A DNA stretch of 64,000 nt from contig NZ_DATJCH010000012.1 in assembly GCF_035514885.1 (NCBI RefSeq), forward strand, positions 310,001-374,000. The letters run 5' to 3'. This document shows positions 60,277 through 64,000 of the stretch, one piece after another. The position numbers and the translations under genes were made by a program. This DNA is from Albibacterium sp035514885. Its GTDB lineage: Bacteria; Bacteroidota; Bacteroidia; Sphingobacteriales; Sphingobacteriaceae. Numbering within the stretch: the stretch's first letter is position 1; the number at the start of each line of letters is the position of its first letter. A model generated the notes under the pieces. The model was not told the origin of the DNA and did no database searches. It saw only the letters and a program-made list of their open reading frames with translations.

Positions 60277-60849
60277 ATGCAGGAAAGAAAGAAGAAGATT
60301 GTTGTTGCTGTTACGGGAGCCAGTGGTTCTGTTTACGCTAAGGTATTGTTTGATAGATTGGTTCAATTAAAGGATCAAATAGCTGACGTTGGGATTGTTA
60401 TGTCGGATAATGCTAAAACGGTATGGGAATTAGAACTTGGTAATGCAGGTTATAAAGATTATCCTTTTACGTTTTATAAAACAAATGATTTCTTTGCTCC
60501 TTTTGCATCTGGTTCTGCTGGTTATGAGTGTTTAATCGTTTGCCCGTGCTCAATGGGTACTATTGGCAGAATTGCAAGTGGTATTTCGAATGATCTGGTT
60601 AGTCGGGCCGCCGATGTAATTCTAAAAGAACGTAGAAAGCTGATTTTAGTAGCTCGCGAAACTCCTTATAATTTAATTCATTTGCAGAATATGAAACAGA
60701 TTACTGAAGCAGGTGGAATTATTTGTCCAGCCAGTCCCTCTTTTTATAGTTTACCTAAGAGCTTTGAAGAGCTTGCTGCCACGGTTACTGATCGTGTTTT
60801 GCAGTTGGCTGATTTTTCCCTTACAAGTTATCGCTGGGGAGAGAAATAA
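60277..60849 (+). CDS. ubiX: Flavin prenyltransferase UbiX
   Basis: 190 aa. VAVTGASGSVYAKVL at the N-terminus is the FMN-binding loop, CPCSMGTIGRIASGISNDLV and KLILVARETPYNLIHLQNMK are the conserved UbiX/Pad1 blocks. Makes prenylated FMN for a UbiD-type decarboxylase, which in futalosine-pathway organisms acts in menaquinone synthesis; mqnC at 42214 fits. No ubiD in the window. Confidence 0.93.
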   Translation: MQERKKKIVVAVTGASGSVYAKVLFDRLVQLKDQIADVGIVMSDNAKTVWELELGNAGYKDYPFTFYKTNDFFAPFASGSAGYECLIVCPCSMGTIGRIASGISNDLVSRAADVILKERRKLILVARETPYNLIHLQNMKQITEAGGIICPASPSFYSLPKSFEELAATVTDRVLQLADFSLTSYRWGEK

Positions 60850-60880
60850 AAAATGGTGAGCAGATTACGCTGCCCACCAT
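60846..60880 (-). terminator. Terminator of the receptor-lipoprotein operon
   Basis: On the minus strand: ATGGTGGGCAG, loop, CTGCTCACCAT followed by TTTTTTA. 11-base arms with one mismatch (60853-60863 and 60870-60880). It ends the TonB receptor/lipoprotein transcript 34 bp past the lipoprotein stop; weak T context on the plus strand makes it less likely to serve ubiX. Confidence 0.7.
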
Positions 60881-60913
60881 CGGTTAATTGATCTAATATA
60901 ACTGTTGTTGTTT

Positions 60914-61489
60914 TTAATTAGTTGATAAAACCTGAATCTTCAGTTTAATATTTAAATCATCTGCACCGCCAGCCTCAACATATTGTGCATTATTCCAGCT
61001 TTGAGCTGCTGTATGGTCCTTGTTTAAAGCATGGCGTAATAGAATTTGGAAATCGAAAGGTGCACTCGTTTGTTTTAAGGCGCTTAAAATTCCTGTTAAT
61101 CCAACCTGATCATCCTCGTATTTATAATCGAAAACACCTTCTGGTGAGCCCAAGAAAAAAAACTGGTGCTCATCAGCTTCGTCAATGATTTCCTGGTTAA
61201 TGCTTTCGTCGTCTTGAAGGATGTTAATTTTCATACGGTATGATTCACCTTCTGTTAAGTTGATAGCCGCTGGAGTAGGAGTACCGTTTTTAGTAAAATT
61301 TATAACAGTCTCTTCATCAGATGGTGTAAATACGTTGTTAGCATAAGTTCCGTGTTCAAAGGTTAGTTGAACAGAATTGTATTCTTCCTGATCCAACTCA
61401 GGAACTGGATCGTTTTTGGAACAAGAAGTGAAGCTAACTAAGAGAACGATTGCGATTGCTGCTATGGATACTAATTGATTCTTTTTCAT
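60914..61489 (-). CDS. Lipoprotein partner of the TonB receptor
   Basis: 191 aa. Signal peptide II, lipobox FTSC (C23). The mature part is predicted beta-rich (VQLTFEHGTYANNVFTPSDE, INFTKNGTPTPAAINLTEGE, EHQFFFLGSPEGVFDYKYED). I cannot name the family. It begins 17 bp after the receptor stop, so it is surely co-transcribed and probably captures the receptor's ligand on the surface. The His and Glu pattern could bind metal, unproven. Confidence 0.82.
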   Translation of the reverse strand: MKKNQLVSIAAIAIVLLVSFTSCSKNDPVPELDQEEYNSVQLTFEHGTYANNVFTPSDEETVINFTKNGTPTPAAINLTEGESYRMKINILQDDESINQEIIDEADEHQFFFLGSPEGVFDYKYEDDQVGLTGILSALKQTSAPFDFQILLRHALNKDHTAAQSWNNAQYVEAGGADDLNIKLKIQVLSTN

Positions 61490-61506
61490 ACTGTAAGATT
61501 TTAATG

Positions 61507-63822
61507 TTAGAAATTATAAGATAATCTAAGTGTTATGTTTCGCCCGATATCGTGCGCATAGTAGCGGAAACGATTCATGTATTCCTTGTAGGAAGTGTTA
61601 AGTAAGTTGTTAGCTGATACGTTTAAGCCAATTGATTGTGAGCCTATTATTAATTTTGTACCAGCGCTAATGTTTAATAAACTATAGGTAGGCGGTGCAG
61701 GTGCAAAATCGGTTTCTTTGTTATATTTTGTTTGTTTAAATACCGTAGCATATTCTACCTGTATAAAGGAACTTGATATTTTATCATTATCTATTGGCAT
61801 AGAATACCGAATGCGATTCTCTAAACGATCAGAAGGGATCATAGGAAGATTTTGGTCACTTTTGGTATCATCTGCTCTTAAGATCGATCCTTTTAAAAAG
61901 TATTCGAAGCCATGAGGAAAACGATACGATGCTGAAATATCGGTACCTAAAAAGAGCGCATTGGTTTGTTTATAATCGAAAACCGGAAATGCTCCTCTCA
62001 GGCTTTCCTGTATTTCGCCTGTAGGATGTAAATAGATGTAATGATTTAGATAATGAGCATAAGCGCTGATTTCGATACTTAAGTTTTCATTGTGGAGATT
62101 GAAAGTATTGATCCATTTATAGCCCTGCTCACTTTTGAGCTCATCGTTACCCATTTCGATGGAAGCTGAACCGTGGTGCAGGCCACTGCTGTATAATTCG
62201 TTTACAGTAGGTGGCCGCCAAGATAGGCCTATATTACTACGGAGATTCCAGTTTTGTTTTGGTTTCCAAACAGCTCCTAAGGAGCCTGAAACATTATGGT
62301 ACTCGTGGCTTCCACCATATAGAACTTGATTTCTATATCCGGCGGCATCTAAACTTTTATAGTCGTAACGTATTCCGGCTTCGAGTTCATATTTATCTCT
62401 TACCAGGCGTTCGATAAGAAATCCTCCTAAACCAAAGCTATCGTAGTTTGGAATTAGAGGTGTTGCCTGGGTTCCGGGCACACTATTATTTACAATTGCA
62501 GTAGCATTCAGACCTAAGACGGTTCTTAGGCTTTTTGCATTTATTCTATCATAGGTGAAATCCAGACTATGAGAATCTAAAATCAGATCCAGTGCCGGGA
62601 TAGCACTCCGATCGCCTCGACGAATATCAAATTCTTGACGTGCATTGCGTTGGAAACCGTATTGTAAATCAAGTTGAGCACCATTATTTAGATCTTTATG
62701 TACCTTCAACTTTGCCAGATCGTGGGTAACGGCCTGTCTTGGAACACCGATTTTATAGGTGAATTCACCATCATCAAAAGGTCTTCCGTTCTTAATAGCA
62801 GCCTCAAGATCTTGCAGAGAGCCGATATGTGCTCCTTCAAAGATACCCAGATCGGTATTGAAATGGCTGTAATAAACATCGATGTGCGCAATGCGGGTAC
62901 TGTATGATAGGGCAGCAGAATAGTTCTTTTCTTTAACTCCGGTGTTGTCTAAATAATAGTCGGCAGTTTGTAAATTCCCTCCTTGTTTTAGTGTGCCCTG
63001 GGCTCTCCATGATAATCCCGGTATACTTGTTATACTGCCTTCAAGCATGGCAGAAGCTGTACCAGTTTGTCCGTTACTGCTGCCAACCAAGTCTACATTG
63101 CCACTCAAAGCTTTATTGATGGGTAGGGGTGCAGGCTCAACCAGAATTACACCACCAATAGCCTCAGCGCCATAACGAACCGATTCTGCACCTTTAATTA
63201 CGGTTATATGTGATGCTACAAATGGATCGATTTCCGGAGCATGTTCTGATCCCCATTGCTGTCCTTCTTGCTTTATTCCATTGTTAACCATCAACACTCG
63301 GTTGCTGTGCATACCATTGATTACTGGTTTCGCTATGGTTGCGCCTGTTTGCATCATGGTTACACCTGCGACATTTTGAAGTATCTCGGCAAGCACAGAT
63401 CCTTTTGATTCAACTAAGTCACTATTTTTGATAGTTGTTGCCGTTGCTGTAGAACGTACCGTAGCTTGATGACCAACAACCTCTACATCATGCAAAACGA
63501 TGCCTTCATGCTCTAAGAGAATATCTACCGATGAGCTCTTTTGGGGAAGTTTTATCTTATATTCCAGATCTTTAAAGCCCAATGTAGTTATATGCAATGT
63601 GTAATCTCCCTGACAAAGTTTATCGAAACTAAAGAAGCCATGACCATCTGCTTGCGTTTCTAAATTACCTTGTTGAAGGTGAATGGTTGAATTTGCTAAA
63701 GGGAGATTGGTATCAGCGTCTAAAATTCGACCCTTTATAGACAAATTGCAATTGTTTTGTGCTTGTGAATAAAACGGAACTAGTAAGATTGCAAATAATA
63801 TGAATCTTTTTATATATAACAT
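61507..63822 (-). CDS. TonB-dependent outer-membrane receptor
   Basis: 771 aa. Signal peptide (about 1-21, cleavage at SQA-QN), then a carboxypeptidase-like regulatory domain (about 27-110, GRILDADTNLPLANSTIHLQ), plug domain (about 115-225: LAEILQNVAGVTMMQTGATI, AESVRYGAEAIGGVI) and a 22-strand barrel ending in LRLSYNF with the aromatic C-terminal residue. GMHSNRVLMVNNGIKQEGQQ then WGSEHAPEIDP resembles the ZnuD-like zinc/heme receptors. Ligand unproven. Followed by a lipoprotein gene. Confidence 0.9.
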   Translation of the reverse strand: MLYIKRFILFAILLVPFYSQAQNNCNLSIKGRILDADTNLPLANSTIHLQQGNLETQADGHGFFSFDKLCQGDYTLHITTLGFKDLEYKIKLPQKSSSVDILLEHEGIVLHDVEVVGHQATVRSTATATTIKNSDLVESKGSVLAEILQNVAGVTMMQTGATIAKPVINGMHSNRVLMVNNGIKQEGQQWGSEHAPEIDPFVASHITVIKGAESVRYGAEAIGGVILVEPAPLPINKALSGNVDLVGSSNGQTGTASAMLEGSITSIPGLSWRAQGTLKQGGNLQTADYYLDNTGVKEKNYSAALSYSTRIAHIDVYYSHFNTDLGIFEGAHIGSLQDLEAAIKNGRPFDDGEFTYKIGVPRQAVTHDLAKLKVHKDLNNGAQLDLQYGFQRNARQEFDIRRGDRSAIPALDLILDSHSLDFTYDRINAKSLRTVLGLNATAIVNNSVPGTQATPLIPNYDSFGLGGFLIERLVRDKYELEAGIRYDYKSLDAAGYRNQVLYGGSHEYHNVSGSLGAVWKPKQNWNLRSNIGLSWRPPTVNELYSSGLHHGSASIEMGNDELKSEQGYKWINTFNLHNENLSIEISAYAHYLNHYIYLHPTGEIQESLRGAFPVFDYKQTNALFLGTDISASYRFPHGFEYFLKGSILRADDTKSDQNLPMIPSDRLENRIRYSMPIDNDKISSSFIQVEYATVFKQTKYNKETDFAPAPPTYSLLNISAGTKLIIGSQSIGLNVSANNLLNTSYKEYMNRFRYYAHDIGRNITLRLSYNF

Positions 63823-63932
63823 GAATATGAATTAAAGGGACATATATTATATCAGTACATACCTATATTATAATTTGATACAAGTATGTATAAATGAATG
63901 ATCGTAATTTTCTGGATTACGATAGATGTAAT
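63823..63932 (-). promoter_or_regulatory. Upstream region of the receptor gene with two palindromes
   Basis: Contains TACATAC (63856-63862) / GTATGTA (63884-63890) and TCGTAAT (63902-63908) / ATTACGA (63916-63922), each with perfect seven-base arms. Receptor genes of this type are often controlled by a metal regulator, for which these are candidate sites. No -7 box could be placed with confidence. Confidence 0.35.
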
Positions 63933-64000
63933 CTATGCGGCAGGGGGACCTTTATTGGAGTATTCTTCTAGAAAACAGGATAGGATATCTGTTTTACTTT
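63933..64000 (-). CDS. C-terminal end of an unknown protein, cut by window edge
   Basis: An open frame enters from the right edge and reads SKTDILSCFLEEYSNKGPPA then A and TAG (63933-63935). The 22 residues match no family I recognise, although a GPPAA-like end is common in small proteins upstream of TonB receptors in this group. The gene would be co-directional with the receptor. Low support because only 68 bp are seen. Confidence 0.4.
   Translation of the reverse strand, partial: SKTDILSCFLEEYSNKGPPAA

Noticed and set aside
1..64000. Search for tRNA, rRNA, CRISPR, prophage or insertion sequences
   Set aside because: No cloverleaf, rRNA core, regular direct-repeat array, capsid/integrase gene or transposase motif was seen by reading; a tRNAscan or CRISPR finder run would be the decisive check.

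Overview
The window reads as chromosomal DNA of a Bacteroidota bacterium, most likely of the Sphingobacteriales (Pedobacter/Solitalea-like). The grounds are AT-rich codon use, weak Shine-Dalgarno sequences, many TAnnTTTG (-7) promoter boxes, and typical genes of the phylum: type B L31, the alternative GlmU-like transferase, a TonB receptor with a carboxypeptidase-like N-terminal domain, DUF2851, and a very short SRP RNA. No rRNA, tRNA, CRISPR array, phage, transposase or integrase was seen.

Layout. Positions 1-14,100 are housekeeping. A minus-strand block holds a partial conserved protein, topA, mnmA, purE, purK, a YpdA-type disulfide reductase gene, a fructose-6-phosphate aldolase-type transaldolase and the SRP RNA. 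The plus-strand gltBD pair (glutamate synthase) follows. Positions 14,100-31,000 form an accessory mosaic of short-chain dehydrogenases, NAD(P)H and FAD oxidoreductases, a TetX-like monooxygenase, a hemerythrin, a YfiT-type thiol transferase, a cupin, and seven small regulators (Fur, two Crp/Fnr, HxlR, two AraC and a neighbouring RidA protein gene). Two cassette-like units (GNAT and GrpB genes) and at least two broken genes lie in it. Positions 31,000-64,000 return to mostly core genes: trmH-like, guaB, polysaccharide deacetylase, trxB, HDAC-like, rpmE2, GlmU-like, tpiA, prmA, mpl, scpB, mqnC, DUF763, mtaB, NlpC/P60, a DEDD exonuclease, queG, LOG, recR, SDR, smc, a nitrilase, DUF2851, PspC, ankyrin, TauE, ubiX, and a lipoprotein plus TonB receptor pair.

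Functional threads. mqnC and ubiX suggest the futalosine route to menaquinone. YpdA and YfiT homologues suggest bacillithiol-type redox metabolism. smc and scpB are the condensin genes. Two divergent regulator/oxidoreductase pairs (Fur-like with a thioredoxin-reductase-like protein; HxlR with a QorB-like reductase) each carry a clear palindrome between the promoters.

Most worth a second look: (1) the two cassette-like units, each bounded on one side by a long attC-like imperfect palindrome and on the other by a shared ~100-bp repeat with an 11-bp perfect inverted repeat; (2) a recurrent arrangement in which a TAnnTTTR box sits only 3-7 nt before the ATG in about a dozen genes, implying widespread leaderless mRNAs; (3) a 56-residue Asp-rich protein gene at 41389-41559; (4) decayed or frameshifted genes at 19403-20164, 21405-21516 and 44697-45358.
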